From assembly GCA_035518775.1 (NCBI GenBank), contig DATIXH010000398.1:1-25038 (forward strand): a stretch of DNA of 25,038 nucleotides, written 5' to 3'. The notes below the pieces were generated by a model. It was not told where the DNA came from, made no database searches, and worked only from the letters and a program-made list of their open reading frames with translations. This document shows positions 7,846-18,822 of the stretch, in pieces; position 1 is the stretch's first letter, and each line of letters begins with the position of its first letter. The translations under genes were made by a program, and so were the position numbers. This DNA comes from JBGPEQ01 sp035518775. Lineage in GTDB: Bacteria > Pseudomonadota > Alphaproteobacteria > Dongiales > Dongiaceae.

Positions 7846-8050
7846 AGGATTCCCAATGTCGGGGCGAGCCTGCAGTCGACCCGACCGGCACGACATCGTT
7901 ACGATAGAGCATGTTCACAATGCCAGCAAAGGGCGGTCTCAGCGGAACACTTCGTTACAAAGCGTTACTGAAACTCCACTTTTCCAGTTTCTCTGGCCTG
8001 TGCCATAGTTACGTGGGGGATTTCACTTATTGCGGCAATGGGGGCGCATG
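7846..8050. promoter_or_regulatory. Divergent intergenic region with repeated GTTAC elements and a candidate promoter
   Basis: These 205 bp separate the minus-strand ABC group from the plus-strand glycosyltransferase cluster and should hold both promoters. CGTTAC occurs at 7897-7902, 7953-7958 and 7963-7968, and AGTTAC at 8007-8012, all in the same orientation. The middle two copies start 10 bp apart, one helical turn, which suits a dimeric regulator. A plausible plus-strand promoter is TTTCCA (7981-7986), 17 bp, CATAGT (8004-8009); the repeats would lie just upstream of it and over its start. Promoter boxes match only four of six positions each. The minus-strand promoter was not located. Confidence 0.4.
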
Positions 8051-9289
8051 ATGGTCGAGCGCCGTGATGGACTGCGCAGTAATGCGCGCGTGCTGATCTA
8101 CAGCCACGATTCCTTTGGTCTTGGCCATCTGCGGCGCTGCCGTGCGATCGCCCATGCGCTGGTAGAGCACAACAAGGACCTCTCGGTCCTGATTTTGACC
8201 GGCTCGCCGATCATCGGCAGCTTCGACTTCCGCGCCCGCGTCGATTTCGTGCGCATCCCCGGCGTCATCAAGCTGCGCAACGGCGACTACACGTCGCTGA
8301 GCCTGCTGATCGACATCGAGGAAACGCTGGCGATGCGGCAGTCGATCATTCACCACACGGCCGACAATTTCGACCCCGACATCCTGATCGTGGACAAGGA
8401 GCCGCTCGGGCTGCGCGGCGAGGTGAAGAACACGCTGGTCATGCTGAAGGAGCGCGGCGTTCCCTTGGTGCTGGGGCTGCGCGACGTCATGGACGAGCCG
8501 GGCCTGCTGGCGCCCGAGTGGGAGCGCAAGAACGTGCTGCCGGCGCTGCGCGATCTCTACGACGAGATCTGGATCTATGGCCTGCCGCAGATCTGCGATC
8601 CACTGGCCGGCATCGACCTGCCGCGCTCGGTGCGGCAGAAGATGACCTATACCGGATATCTGCATCGCTCGCTGCCGACCAAACCGACCCCGCCGACGCC
8701 CCTGTTGAAGATCTCGGAGCCGTTCATCCTGGTGACCACGGGCGGGGGCGGCGACGGCGAGGCCATCATCGACTGGGTGCTGCGCGCCTATGAGACCGAC
8801 AGCAGCCTGCCCTACCCGGCCTTGCTGGTGCTCGGCCCCTTCATGCATTCGGACCGGCAGACGGAGTTCCTGCTGCGCGCCAGCCGGCTGAAGCGCGTCG
8901 AGGCCATCACCTTCGATGCCCAGCTGGAGAGCCTGATGGCGCGCGCCATCGGCGTGGTCGCCATGGGCGGCTACAACACCTTCTGCGAGATCCTGTCGCT
9001 CGACAAGCGGGCGGTGATCGTGCCGCGGACGGCGCCGCGCATGGAGCAATACATCCGCGCGGCGCGCGCGCAGGAACTCGGCCTCGTGAGCATGCTGACC
9101 GACGACGACCAGCACGACCCGCGGGTGATGGCCACCGCCCTGCGCCAGCTGCCGCAGCAGAAGCTGCCGTCGCAGGTGGTCGTGCCCGGCCTGCTCGACG
9201 GACAGCGCAACGTGTTCCGCCTGGTCGACCGCTGGCTGGCGCAGCACCGGCAGGCGCGCGTCAGCCTGGCGCAGCGCCAGACCCGCTAA
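8051..9289 (+). CDS. MurG-like (GT-B, COG4671-type) glycosyltransferase, first copy
   Basis: The 412-residue product has the GT-B fold signs of the predicted glycosyltransferases related to MurG/GT28. These are an N-terminal RVLIYSHDSFGLGHLRRCRAIA nucleotide-fold start with GLGHLRR at about 23-29, an acceptor-side GLRDVMDEP, a mid-protein TTGGGGDGE loop that begins the second Rossmann domain, and AMGGYNTFCEILSL, where the sugar-nucleotide donor usually binds. No signal peptide or transmembrane segment is evident, so it should be cytoplasmic or membrane-associated. ATG 8051 is preferred because a GGGGG ribosome-binding run ends six bases before it; ATG 8048 and TTG 8030 are alternatives. It is the first gene of the plus-strand cluster and a distant paralogue of the gene at 12463. 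Donor and acceptor are unknown. Confidence 0.8.
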   Translation: MVERRDGLRSNARVLIYSHDSFGLGHLRRCRAIAHALVEHNKDLSVLILTGSPIIGSFDFRARVDFVRIPGVIKLRNGDYTSLSLLIDIEETLAMRQSIIHHTADNFDPDILIVDKEPLGLRGEVKNTLVMLKERGVPLVLGLRDVMDEPGLLAPEWERKNVLPALRDLYDEIWIYGLPQICDPLAGIDLPRSVRQKMTYTGYLHRSLPTKPTPPTPLLKISEPFILVTTGGGGDGEAIIDWVLRAYETDSSLPYPALLVLGPFMHSDRQTEFLLRASRLKRVEAITFDAQLESLMARAIGVVAMGGYNTFCEILSLDKRAVIVPRTAPRMEQYIRAARAQELGLVSMLTDDDQHDPRVMATALRQLPQQKLPSQVVVPGLLDGQRNVFRLVDRWLAQHRQARVSLAQRQTR

Positions 9290-9379
9290 AGCGGGCTGCG
9301 CGGCAGCACCGGCAGGATTGCCGAAGCCATTGATCGTGCGGCAACGGGCGTGCCATCGTCGCTGACAGCGCCTCCGGTC

Positions 9380-10684
9380 ATGGCGGGCATGCAGGTTCGA
9401 CCTCTCGACGGTTCCGTGGCGAACGCCGTTCTCTTCATCCTCAAAGGCTATCCGCGCCTCTCCGAGACCTTCATCGCCCAGGAGATCCGGGCGCTCGAGG
9501 CGCGCGGCCTCGATCTGCGCATCGCCTCGCTCAGGCATCCAACCGATCGCGCGGTGCATCCCATTCACCGAGAGATCCGGGCGCCCGTCAGCTATCTGCC
9601 GGAGTATCTCTATCAGGAACCGTGGCGCGTCTGGCGGGCTTGGCGGCATTGCCGGCGGCTGCCGGGCTATCCAGCCGCCTGCCGTACCTGGCTGCGAGAC
9701 CTGCGCCGCGACCCGACACCGAACCGCGTGCGGCGCTTCGGACAGGCGCTGGTCCTGGCGCATGAGCTGCCGCGTGAGGTCGCGTGGCTGCATGCCCACT
9801 TCATCCACACGCCGGGCTCGGTGGCGCGCTATGCGAGCCTGTTGACCGGCCTGCCCTGGAGCTGCTCGGCCCATGCCAAGGACATCTGGACGACGCCCGA
9901 CTGGGAGAAGCGGGAGAAGCTGGCGGCGGCCGCCTGGACCGTGACCTGCACGGCCCAGGGCAGGGACCATCTGGCGGCTCTGGCGCCCAGCGCCGATCGC
10001 GTGCAGCTGCTGTATCACGGCCTGGATTTCCGGCGCTTCGCAGCGCGGGGGACTGTGCCGGACCGCAGCCGCGACGGCAGCGATCCCGCCGATCCCGTCA
10101 TCATCCTGTCGGTCGGCCGGGCTGTCGAGAAGAAGGGCCTGTCCGTGCTGGTCGAGGCCCTGGCGAAACTGCCGCCGACGCTGGCGTGGCGCTTCCGCCA
10201 CATCGGCGGCGGCCCGCTGCTGCCGAGCCTGAAGGCGCGGGCCCAGGACTTGGGGATTGCCGCGCGGATGGAGTGGCTGGGAGCCCAGCCGCAGGACGTG
10301 GTGCTGCAACGCTACCGCGAGGCCGATCTGTTCGCCCTGGCGAGCCGCGTCGCAGCCGATGGCGACCGTGACGGACTGCCCAACGTGCTTATGGAGGCGC
10401 AGAGCCAGCGGCTGGCCGTGATCGCGACGCGTGCGGGCGCCATTCCCGAGTTGATCGAGCAGGATGCGACGGGATTGCTCGTGGAGCCCGATGATGCAGA
10501 CGCTCTCGCCGCAGGCATGGCGCAGCTGATCGCCGATCCAGCGCGGCGGGCCGCGCTTGCGGCGGCGGGACTCAAGCGCCTGCATCAACAGTTCGACTTC
10601 GAGACCTGGATCGATGCGCTGGCGGGCCGCTTCGGCCTCGCCTCCGCCGCCGCCGACCCAAGCGCCGTGCGCACATGCGCATAG
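9380..10684 (+). CDS. Glycosyltransferase family 4 protein, first copy
   Basis: This is a retaining GT-B glycosyltransferase of about 434 residues. Visible family features are the opening LFILKGYPRLSETFIAQEI, which is typical of GT4 enzymes of exopolysaccharide clusters. An inner-domain LHAHFIHTPG is followed by SAHAKDIW, then ILSVGRAVEKKGLSVLVEAL at the start of the donor domain. The catalytic-type segment DGDRDGLPNVLMEAQ is a D-x7-E version of the usual E-x7-E. ATG 9380 is chosen; GTG 9350 and ATG 9389 are in frame, and no upstream site has a strong Shine-Dalgarno sequence. It overlaps the next glycosyltransferase by 10 bp, so the two are expected to be co-expressed. Sugar donor and product are not predictable from sequence. 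Confidence 0.87.
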   Translation: MAGMQVRPLDGSVANAVLFILKGYPRLSETFIAQEIRALEARGLDLRIASLRHPTDRAVHPIHREIRAPVSYLPEYLYQEPWRVWRAWRHCRRLPGYPAACRTWLRDLRRDPTPNRVRRFGQALVLAHELPREVAWLHAHFIHTPGSVARYASLLTGLPWSCSAHAKDIWTTPDWEKREKLAAAAWTVTCTAQGRDHLAALAPSADRVQLLYHGLDFRRFAARGTVPDRSRDGSDPADPVIILSVGRAVEKKGLSVLVEALAKLPPTLAWRFRHIGGGPLLPSLKARAQDLGIAARMEWLGAQPQDVVLQRYREADLFALASRVAADGDRDGLPNVLMEAQSQRLAVIATRAGAIPELIEQDATGLLVEPDDADALAAGMAQLIADPARRAALAAAGLKRLHQQFDFETWIDALAGRFGLASAAADPSAVRTCA

Positions 10685-11835
10685 CCTTCTACGCGCCGCT
10701 GAAGCCGCCAACCCATCCGGTGCCGTCCGGCGACCGTCGCATGGCACGCCTGCTGATGGCGGCGCTCGGGCGCGCCAATCACCGCGTCGAGCTGGCGAGC
10801 CGCTTCCGCAGCCGCGACGGTACCGGCGATCCGGCCCGGCAGCAGGCCCTGGCCGATCTGGGCCAGCACATGGCCCGCCGCCTCATACGCCAATATGAGG
10901 CGCGCGCGACGGCCGAGCGCCCGGCGCTGTGGTTCACCTACCACCTGTACTACAAGGCGCCGGATTGGCTGGGGCCGGCGGTCAGCGCGGCGCTCGACAT
11001 CCCCTACGTCGTCGCCGAGGTTTCCCATGCCGGCAAGCGGGCCGACGGCGCATGGGCCGTGGGCCATGCCGGTGCGGCGGCGGCCATCGCCCAGGCCGAC
11101 GCCATCATCAACCTCAATCCGGCCGATGTTGCAGGACTGGCCGGCGTCGCCGACCCGCACGCGATCCTGGTCATGCTGAAGCCCTTCATCGACGGCGCAG
11201 ACTTCGCGGCGGCCGCCAACCGCCGCGATGCGCTGCGCAAGGACCTGGCGCAGCGGTTCGGGCTCGACGGCGAAAAGCCGTGGCTGCTCGCCGTCGCCAT
11301 GATGCGCGAGGGCGACAAGCTCGCCTCCTTCCGCCTGCTGGCGACGGCACTGGAGCGGGTGCGCGACCGCAGCTGGCAGCTGCTGGTGGTCGGCGACGGT
11401 CCGGCCCGGGCAGCCGTCGAGGCGGCCCTGGCGCCGCTCGGCCGGGCGCGCGTGCACTATGCGGGCCGCCGGCTGGCCGAGGAACTGCCGCAGTTCTATG
11501 CGCCGGCCGATCTGCTGGTCTGGCCGGCGATCAACGAAGCCTATGGGATGGCGCTGTTGGAGGCGCAGGCCGCCGGCGTGCCGGTGGTCGCGGGCGCGAC
11601 CGGGGGCGTGCCGACCGTCGTCGCCGGCGATCGCACCGGGCTGCTCACGGTGCCCGGCGATGCCGGCGATTTCGCTGCCGCTGTCCGCGCGCTGCTCGAC
11701 GACCCGGCCCGCCGCCGCAAGATGGGCGAGGCCGCCAAGGAGCTGATCGCGGAAGAGCATGACATCGGCACGGCGGCACGCATCCTCGATCGGGCGGTGC
11801 ACGATGCCGCCAACCGCCACCGGCGTTTGCAATGA
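10675..11835 (+). CDS. Glycosyltransferase family 4 protein, second copy
   Basis: The 386-residue protein begins MRIAFYAPLKPP, with the first Rossmann strand at the very N-terminus. It continues through LWFTYHLYYKAPDWLG and VVAEVSHAGKR to an inter-domain region. The donor domain shows LLAVAMMREGDKLASFRLL, LLVVGDGPAR and the E-x7-E segment NEAYGMALLEAQAAGVPVVAG followed by GGVPTVV, the standard GT4 C-terminal signature. It starts inside the preceding gene (10-bp overlap) and ends 4 bp before the histidine phosphatase gene, which suggests strict co-translation. It is quite different in sequence from its neighbour, so the two probably add different residues rather than being a recent duplication. 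The donor is unknown. Confidence 0.87.
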   Translation: MRIAFYAPLKPPTHPVPSGDRRMARLLMAALGRANHRVELASRFRSRDGTGDPARQQALADLGQHMARRLIRQYEARATAERPALWFTYHLYYKAPDWLGPAVSAALDIPYVVAEVSHAGKRADGAWAVGHAGAAAAIAQADAIINLNPADVAGLAGVADPHAILVMLKPFIDGADFAAAANRRDALRKDLAQRFGLDGEKPWLLAVAMMREGDKLASFRLLATALERVRDRSWQLLVVGDGPARAAVEAALAPLGRARVHYAGRRLAEELPQFYAPADLLVWPAINEAYGMALLEAQAAGVPVVAGATGGVPTVVAGDRTGLLTVPGDAGDFAAAVRALLDDPARRRKMGEAAKELIAEEHDIGTAARILDRAVHDAANRHRRLQ

Positions 11836-11839
11836 CGGC

Positions 11840-12466
11840 ATGCCCGCGCTCTTCCTCGTGAGGCACGGCCCGACCGCCTGGACGGCCAGCCGCCGCCTGC
11901 AGGGGCGCTCGGACATTCCGCTAAGCGCGGCCGGGCGCAGCACGGTCGAAAGCTGGCGGCTGCCCGAACGCGCCGCGCGCGGCCGGTGGCTATCGAGCCC
12001 GCTTGCGCGCGCCACGGAGTCCGCGGCGATCCTGCGCGGCAACCACTGCCCGACCGGCGAACTGCTGATCGAGCCGCGGCTGACGGAAATGAGCTTCGGC
12101 GAATGGGAAGGGCAGACGCTCCCCGCGCTGCGCGCCATTCATGGCGCCGCCATGGCGGAACGGGAGGGTAGGGGGCTCGATTTCCGGGCACCCGGCGGCG
12201 AGAGCCCGCGCGATGTTCAGGACCGCCTGCGGCCCTGGCTCGAGGAGCTGTCTGCGTTGCAAGAGGCGGTTCTGGCCATTACTCACAAGGGCGTGGTGCG
12301 GGCGCTGTACGCCTTGGCCGAAGGCTGGGACATGCGCGAAAAGCCCCGACATCGTCTGCTCGACAACGCCGCCCATGAATTCGAAGTGGATCGCACGGGA
12401 ATTCGCATTCGCGACCTGAACATCGCGCTGCGGCCGCCGCTGGACCGCGCAGAGGCGTCCGCATGA
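11840..12466 (+). CDS. Histidine phosphatase family protein
   Basis: This is a phosphoglycerate-mutase-like (2H) phosphatase of 208 residues. The catalytic RHG is at 8-10 (LVRHGPT, His9). SSPLARATE supplies the second Arg near residue 57, the acid loop is MSFGEWEGQ (Glu near 88), and the second catalytic His is in ITHKG (His149). Relatives act on phosphorylated sugars, nucleotides or alpha-ribazole phosphate. Its position inside a run of glycosyltransferases suggests dephosphorylation of a sugar or glycolipid intermediate, which is inference only. ATG 11840 is the first good start after the upstream stop at 11835; no clear Shine-Dalgarno sequence, so coupling is likely. The stop overlaps the next start as ATGA. 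Confidence 0.88.
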   Translation: MPALFLVRHGPTAWTASRRLQGRSDIPLSAAGRSTVESWRLPERAARGRWLSSPLARATESAAILRGNHCPTGELLIEPRLTEMSFGEWEGQTLPALRAIHGAAMAEREGRGLDFRAPGGESPRDVQDRLRPWLEELSALQEAVLAITHKGVVRALYALAEGWDMREKPRHRLLDNAAHEFEVDRTGIRIRDLNIALRPPLDRAEASA

Positions 12467-13641
12467 CCCGCCCGCGCGTCTTCTTCTATGTGCAGCACCT
12501 GCTCGGCATCGGCCATCTGCGGCGCGCGGCCGTCATCGCGCGTGCGCTCGAGCGCCATGGCCTGAGCGTCGCTTTCGTGACCGGCGGCGAGCCGGTGCCC
12601 GAGCTCGACCTCGGTGGCGCGGAGGTGATCCAGCTGCCGCCCGCGCGCGCCGGGGACGCCGGTTTCGCCTCCATCGTCGATGCCGACGGGCGGCCGGTCG
12701 ACGACGCCTGGCGCGAACGCCGCCGGGCCGCGCTGCTGGCGGCTTTCGAGCGCGTCGCGCCGGACGCCGTGCTGATCGAGCTCTACCCCTTCGGTCGCCG
12801 GCCGTTCCGCTTCGAGCTACGGCCGCTGCTCGAGGCGGCAGCGGCGCGGCAGCCGCGGCCGGCCATCCTGTGCTCGGTGCGCGACATCCTCGTCAGCAGA
12901 GACGATCCGCAACGCACGGCAGAGATCGTCGACATCATCCGCCGACGCTTCGACCAAGTCCTGGTGCATGGCGATCCTCAGCTCATCGAATTCGGCGCGA
13001 CCTTTGCGGGCGCCAACGAGATTGCCGCCCAGCTGCGCTACACCGGCTATGTCGTGGGCGAGCCACCCGAGGCCGTCGCCAGCGAGGCCGGGGCCGGCGA
13101 GATCCTGGTCTCGGCCGGCGGCGGCGCGGTCGGTGCGCCCCTTCTGCGCGCCGCGATTGCGGCACGCCCGCTGACGCGCGCAGCCGACCGCCCCTGGCGG
13201 CTGATCGCCGGGCCGAACCTGCCGGAGCCGGATTTCCGGGCGCTAGCGGCAGCGGCCGGGCCGGATATCGTGATCGAGCGTTTCCGTAATGATTTTCAGA
13301 GCCTGCTGCGGAACTGCCGCCTGTCGGTCTCCCAGGCCGGCTACAACACGGTGATGGAGCTGCTGGCGGCCGGCGCGCGCGCCGTGGTCGTTCCCTTTGC
13401 CGAGGGCGGCGAGACCGAGCAGCCGGTGCGGGCCCGGCTACTGGCCGATCGCGGCCTGCTGACGGTCGTCGATCCGCGGGGATTGACGCCGCAAAGCCTG
13501 GCCGCCGGCATCGATGCGGCCGATCGGGCCGCGCCTCCGTCCTCGTCGTTCGACATGGCGGGAGCCGACGGCACGGCCTACGCGCTCATGGCCGCGGTCG
13601 AGCGGCAGCGGCGCGGCCTGCCGGCCGGGAATCGCGCATGA
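12463..13641 (+). CDS. MurG-like (GT-B, COG4671-type) glycosyltransferase, second copy
   Basis: The 392-residue protein has the same plan as the product encoded at 8051. The N-terminal FFYVQHLLGIGHLRRAAVIARAL has GIGHLRR at 15-21, a central SVRDILVSRDDP, a VSAGGGAVGAPLL loop opens the second Rossmann domain, and SQAGYNTVMELLAAG is the donor-binding segment. These match MurG/GT28-type enzymes that take UDP-sugars, but the exact donor cannot be deduced. Overall similarity to the first copy is confined to these motifs, so they look like old paralogues with separate roles. The gene overlaps both neighbours by ATGA junctions. No export signal or membrane segment is visible. Confidence 0.8.
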   Translation: MTRPRVFFYVQHLLGIGHLRRAAVIARALERHGLSVAFVTGGEPVPELDLGGAEVIQLPPARAGDAGFASIVDADGRPVDDAWRERRRAALLAAFERVAPDAVLIELYPFGRRPFRFELRPLLEAAAARQPRPAILCSVRDILVSRDDPQRTAEIVDIIRRRFDQVLVHGDPQLIEFGATFAGANEIAAQLRYTGYVVGEPPEAVASEAGAGEILVSAGGGAVGAPLLRAAIAARPLTRAADRPWRLIAGPNLPEPDFRALAAAAGPDIVIERFRNDFQSLLRNCRLSVSQAGYNTVMELLAAGARAVVVPFAEGGETEQPVRARLLADRGLLTVVDPRGLTPQSLAAGIDAADRAAPPSSSFDMAGADGTAYALMAAVERQRRGLPAGNRA

Positions 13642-14417
13642 GCGAATGGGCGGACCTCGACCGCGAACTCGATGCCTGGGGTCGCGCGGAAAGGACCGCC
13701 ACATTCTGGTGGCGCGACGACGACGCCGTCACCACGACCCCCGCCTTGCAGCGGCTTCTCCGGACGTCGGTGGTCGACGGACAGCCGGTGCCGCTGGCGC
13801 TCGCGGTCATCCCCGCGCAGGCCGACGCTACGCTCGCGCAGGCGCTGTCCGCCGCCGGCCACGTTGTTGCGCTGCAGCATGGATATGCTCACGCGAACCA
13901 CGCGGCCGCGACGGCGAAGAAGGCGGAGTTTGGCGCCGGCCGGGAGGCTGCTCCGGCAGAGCTCCGCGCGGGGGCGCAGCGGTTGCGCGAGCTCTTCGGC
14001 GAGCGCGCCCTGCCCGTGCTGGTGCCGCCCTGGAACCGCATCGATCCGGCGCTCGTCGCGCGGCTCGGCGAACTCGGACTGCGCGGCCTCTCGACCTACG
14101 GGCCGCGCCCGACGCAGCGGGCAGATGCTGACCCGATCGTCGTCAATACCCATATAGACATCATCGATTGGCGCGGCGGGCGCCGATTCCTGGGCGTGCA
14201 GGAATGCCTGCAGCTTACGCTCGGCCACCTCGCGGCGCGCCGGGAGCGCCGTGTCGATCCTGCCGAGGCAACCGGGCTCCTGACCCATCATCTCGTTCAC
14301 GACGAGCAGGCCTGGTCGTTTCTGGAGGTGTTTTCGCGGCATGTCCGCCGGCATCCGGCAGCGCGCTGGATGGATGCCCGCCAGCTATTCGGTTGCGGCG
14401 GCGAAGAGCCCGCGTAG
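13638..14417 (+). CDS. Polysaccharide deacetylase-like (NodB-fold, CE4-related) protein
   Basis: The 259-residue product carries the marks of the polysaccharide deacetylase fold in a divergent form. FWWRDDDA (Asp27-29) corresponds to the catalytic and metal-binding Asp pair, LQHGYAHANH (His81, His85) to the H-x3-H metal ligands, and VPPWNR (about 130-134) to the Arg-containing motif. A later HHLVHD may supply the C-terminal His. CE4 enzymes remove N- or O-acetyl groups from sugars; this one has no signal peptide, so it would act in the cytoplasm, perhaps on a nucleotide-sugar or lipid-linked precursor. It overlaps the glycosyltransferase gene before it (ATGA) and is followed 13 bp later by a small membrane protein gene. 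Function on a specific sugar is inference. Confidence 0.78.
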   Translation: MSEWADLDRELDAWGRAERTATFWWRDDDAVTTTPALQRLLRTSVVDGQPVPLALAVIPAQADATLAQALSAAGHVVALQHGYAHANHAAATAKKAEFGAGREAAPAELRAGAQRLRELFGERALPVLVPPWNRIDPALVARLGELGLRGLSTYGPRPTQRADADPIVVNTHIDIIDWRGGRRFLGVQECLQLTLGHLAARRERRVDPAEATGLLTHHLVHDEQAWSFLEVFSRHVRRHPAARWMDARQLFGCGGEEPA

Positions 14418-14430
14418 ACTTCGGCCGGTC

Positions 14431-14930
14431 ATGAGCATTCACCGCTATTCCCTGCAGAACCTGCTGCCGGACTATCTGCGTGGCGGGGCCGGCTTGGTCA
14501 TCGGCGCGGGCGGCTGGCTGCTGGCGCCGGGCATGCTACACGTTATTGTCATTTTTGGCGGGTTGACGGTGTTATTCCTGCTGTTCACGATGCGGACCGT
14601 CGCGCGCCAATGCACCCGGATCGAGATAACGGACGACGCCATTGTCAGCGACGGAACGAGGCGCCTCACATTGCATTGGAATGCTCTCGACCGGGTCAAA
14701 CTCCGCTACTATTCCACGCGACGGAATCGCTCGGGTGGCTGGATGACGATGAAGCTGGCGAGCGGCCGAACCACGATCGCCATCGATTCCAACATCGACG
14801 GCTTCGACGCCATCGCCGCGCGCACGGCGCGCGCCATCATCGATACCCGCGCCGCCACCGACGACGTCACGCTGGCCAACCTGGCGGCGTTAGGGTTGCC
14901 GACACCCACCGGGGCCGCCGAGATGCCGCA

Positions 14931-14934
<4 letters not shown>
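14431..14934 (+). CDS. Small membrane protein of unknown function, two TM segments plus soluble domain
   Basis: I do not recognise a named family. The 167-residue protein has a short N-terminal region, two closely spaced hydrophobic segments (about 18-34 and 36-54), then a soluble beta-rich part (RIEITDDAIVSDGTRRLTLHWNALDRVKLRYYS and a RTTIAIDS strand). This order, a TM hairpin followed by a strand-rich domain beginning with an I-x-I-T-D-x-x-I pattern, recalls bacterial PH-like membrane proteins, but the match is weak. ATG 14431 is chosen over the longer open frame because it leaves a 13-bp gap to the deacetylase gene and the first residues then precede the TM hairpin. Its stop overlaps the ABC ATPase start (ATGA), tying the glycosyltransferase cluster to the importer. 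Confidence 0.7.
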
Positions 14935-16813
<1,879 letters not shown>

Positions 16814-16817
<4 letters not shown>

Positions 16818-18778
16818 TGGCCGTACTTCTGCGCGCATGGAGGCAGGTACTGCCGAGGCTAGGGGTCGTGCTGGTCGCCCTGGCGATGCTCGGCTCGCCG
16901 GCGGGCGCCGATGAGCCGGCCATGCCGACATCGTTCGTCGAGCCGCCCCTGCTTGCCGACAAGGTGACGAAGGGGGAATTGCCGCCCATCCAGGAACGGC
17001 TGCCCAAGGTGCCGGCGGTCGCCGACATGCCCTGGCCGGGCCAGACGCTCGGCAAGCATGGCGGCGGCATTACGCTGTTGATGGCGACCCCCAAGGATAC
17101 CCGGCTGATGGTCGTCTACGGCTATGCCCGCCTCGTCGCCTATGATCCCAAGTTTGCGCTGAAGCCGGACATGTTGCAGGCCTATGAGGTCGAGGACGGC
17201 CGGATCTTCACGTTCCATCTGCGGCCCGGCCACAAATGGTCGAACGGCGATCCCTTCACGACCGAGGATTTCCGCTATTTCTGGGAGGACGTCGCCAACA
17301 ACAAGGAGCTGACGCCCGCCGGCCCGCCGGTGCAGATGCTGGTCGACGGCGAAGCGCCAAAGGTCGAGATCATCGACGAGACGACCATCCGCTACAGCTG
17401 GTCGAAACCCAATCCGCAGTTCCTGGCGTGGCTGGCCGGACCGAGCCCGCTCTACATCTTCCGGCCGAGCAAGTACCTGAAGCAGTTTCACAGCAAGTAC
17501 ACCGACCCCAAGGACATGGAGCAGAAGCTCCAGAAGATGGGTCAGCACAGCTGGGCCGCGCTCCACAATCGCATCGACAACATGTATCGGAACGACAATC
17601 CGGACCTGCCGACGCTGGAGCCGTGGGTGCTCGTCACCAAGCCGCCGTCGGAGCGCTACGTGTTCATGCGCAACCCCTACTACTATCGCGTGGACGCGCA
17701 CGGCCTGCAGCTGCCCTATATCGACAGCGTCGCTGTGCAGGTGGCCGACAGCAAGCTGATCCCCGCCAAGATCGCAGCTGGCGATGCCGATCTCGCCGCC
17801 CGCTATCTGCGCTTCGACAACTTCACGCTCCTGAAGCAGAGCGAGGCGCGCGGCAAGTACAAGGTGCTGCTGTGGAACTCCGCCTGGGGATCGCAGGTTG
17901 CGCTCTATCCCAATCTCAATGTGGCCGATCCCGCGTGGCACGAGCTCATTCGCGACGTGCGCTTCCGGCGCGCGCTGTCGCTCGCCATCGATCGCAGCGA
18001 GATCAATCAGGTGGTCTATCTGGGCCTGGCGACCGAGGGCAACAACACCGTGCTGTCGCAAAGCCCGCTGTTCGATGAGTCCTATCTGACTGCCTGGGCC
18101 GACTTCGACCTCGACAAGGCGAACCAGCTTCTGGACGAGATCGGACTCACGGACCGCAACAGCAAGAACCTGCGCACGCTGAAGGACGGACGGCCGCTCG
18201 AGATCGTCGTTCAGACGACCGGCCAGAGCCCGGAGGAAGGGGACGTCCTCGAACTGATCAAGGATACGTGGCAGCAGATCGGCGTCGGCCTCTTCACCAA
18301 GCCGTCGGAGCGCGACCGGATGCGGAACGATGTCTTCGACGGCGAGGCCGCGATGTCGGTCTGGACCGGACTGGAGAACGGCCTGCCGACGCCCGACATG
18401 ATGCCGTGGGAGCTGGCCCCGACGACCCAGCAGCAGCTGCAGTGGCCGATGTGGGGCCAGTTCGTGGAGACCAAGGGCGAGGCGGGCGAGCACGTCAACC
18501 TGCCGGAGGCGCAGAAGCTGGATGACCTCCTGAAGCAGTGGTCGCTCGCCGCCGACACGGCGGGCCGCACCGCCATCTGGCGCGAGATGCTGAAGATCTT
18601 TGCCGACCAGGCCTTCACCATCGGCACGGTCTCCGGCGTGCCGCAGCCGGTGGTCGTCAGCAACCGCCTGCACAACGTCCCGGAAAAGGGCATCTACAGC
18701 TGGGACCCCGGCGCCCATTTCGGCATCTATAAGCCGGACTGCTTCTGGGTCGACGACAGCGCAGCGACGACGAACTAG
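16814..18778 (+). CDS. Extracellular solute-binding protein family 5 (SBP_bac_5), importer component
   Basis: This is the periplasmic binding protein of the ABC importer, 654 residues, at the long end for the family. A Sec signal peptide with basic start, hydrophobic core and AGA cleavage region occupies about residues 1-32. The mature protein shows FTFHLRPGHKWSNGDPFTTEDF, the hallmark SBP_bac_5 segment, plus RRALSLAIDRSEINQVVYLG and a C-terminal WDPGAHFGIY. The extra length includes a roughly 45-residue pre-domain rich in Pro and acidic residues. Its start overlaps the ATPase gene, and 44 bp separate it from the first permease. Ligand is unknown: Dpp/Opp members bind peptides, others nickel, haem or oligosaccharides. 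Confidence 0.93.
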
Positions 18779-18822
18779 GCGATGGCTGCGATCTCGAACA
18801 GCGGATAGGGGCGGCGCGCGGA

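Noticed and set aside
7846..7896. 17-residue N-terminal extension of the ABC-like protein
   Set aside because: The extension is basic, lacks a ribosome-binding site and precedes an ATG with a GGGA site and a typical exporter N-terminus.
6073..7971. 632-residue open frame on the plus strand
   Set aside because: Entirely antisense to the ABC-like gene, with low-complexity composition and no domain features.
8027..10747. 906-residue open frame on the minus strand
   Set aside because: It lies opposite two clear glycosyltransferase genes, is rich in Arg, Gln, His and Ala, and has no recognisable motif. It is a high-GC antisense shadow.
16859..18718. 619-residue open frame on the minus strand
   Set aside because: Antisense to the binding-protein gene, which has a signal peptide and family motifs; the minus frame has neither.
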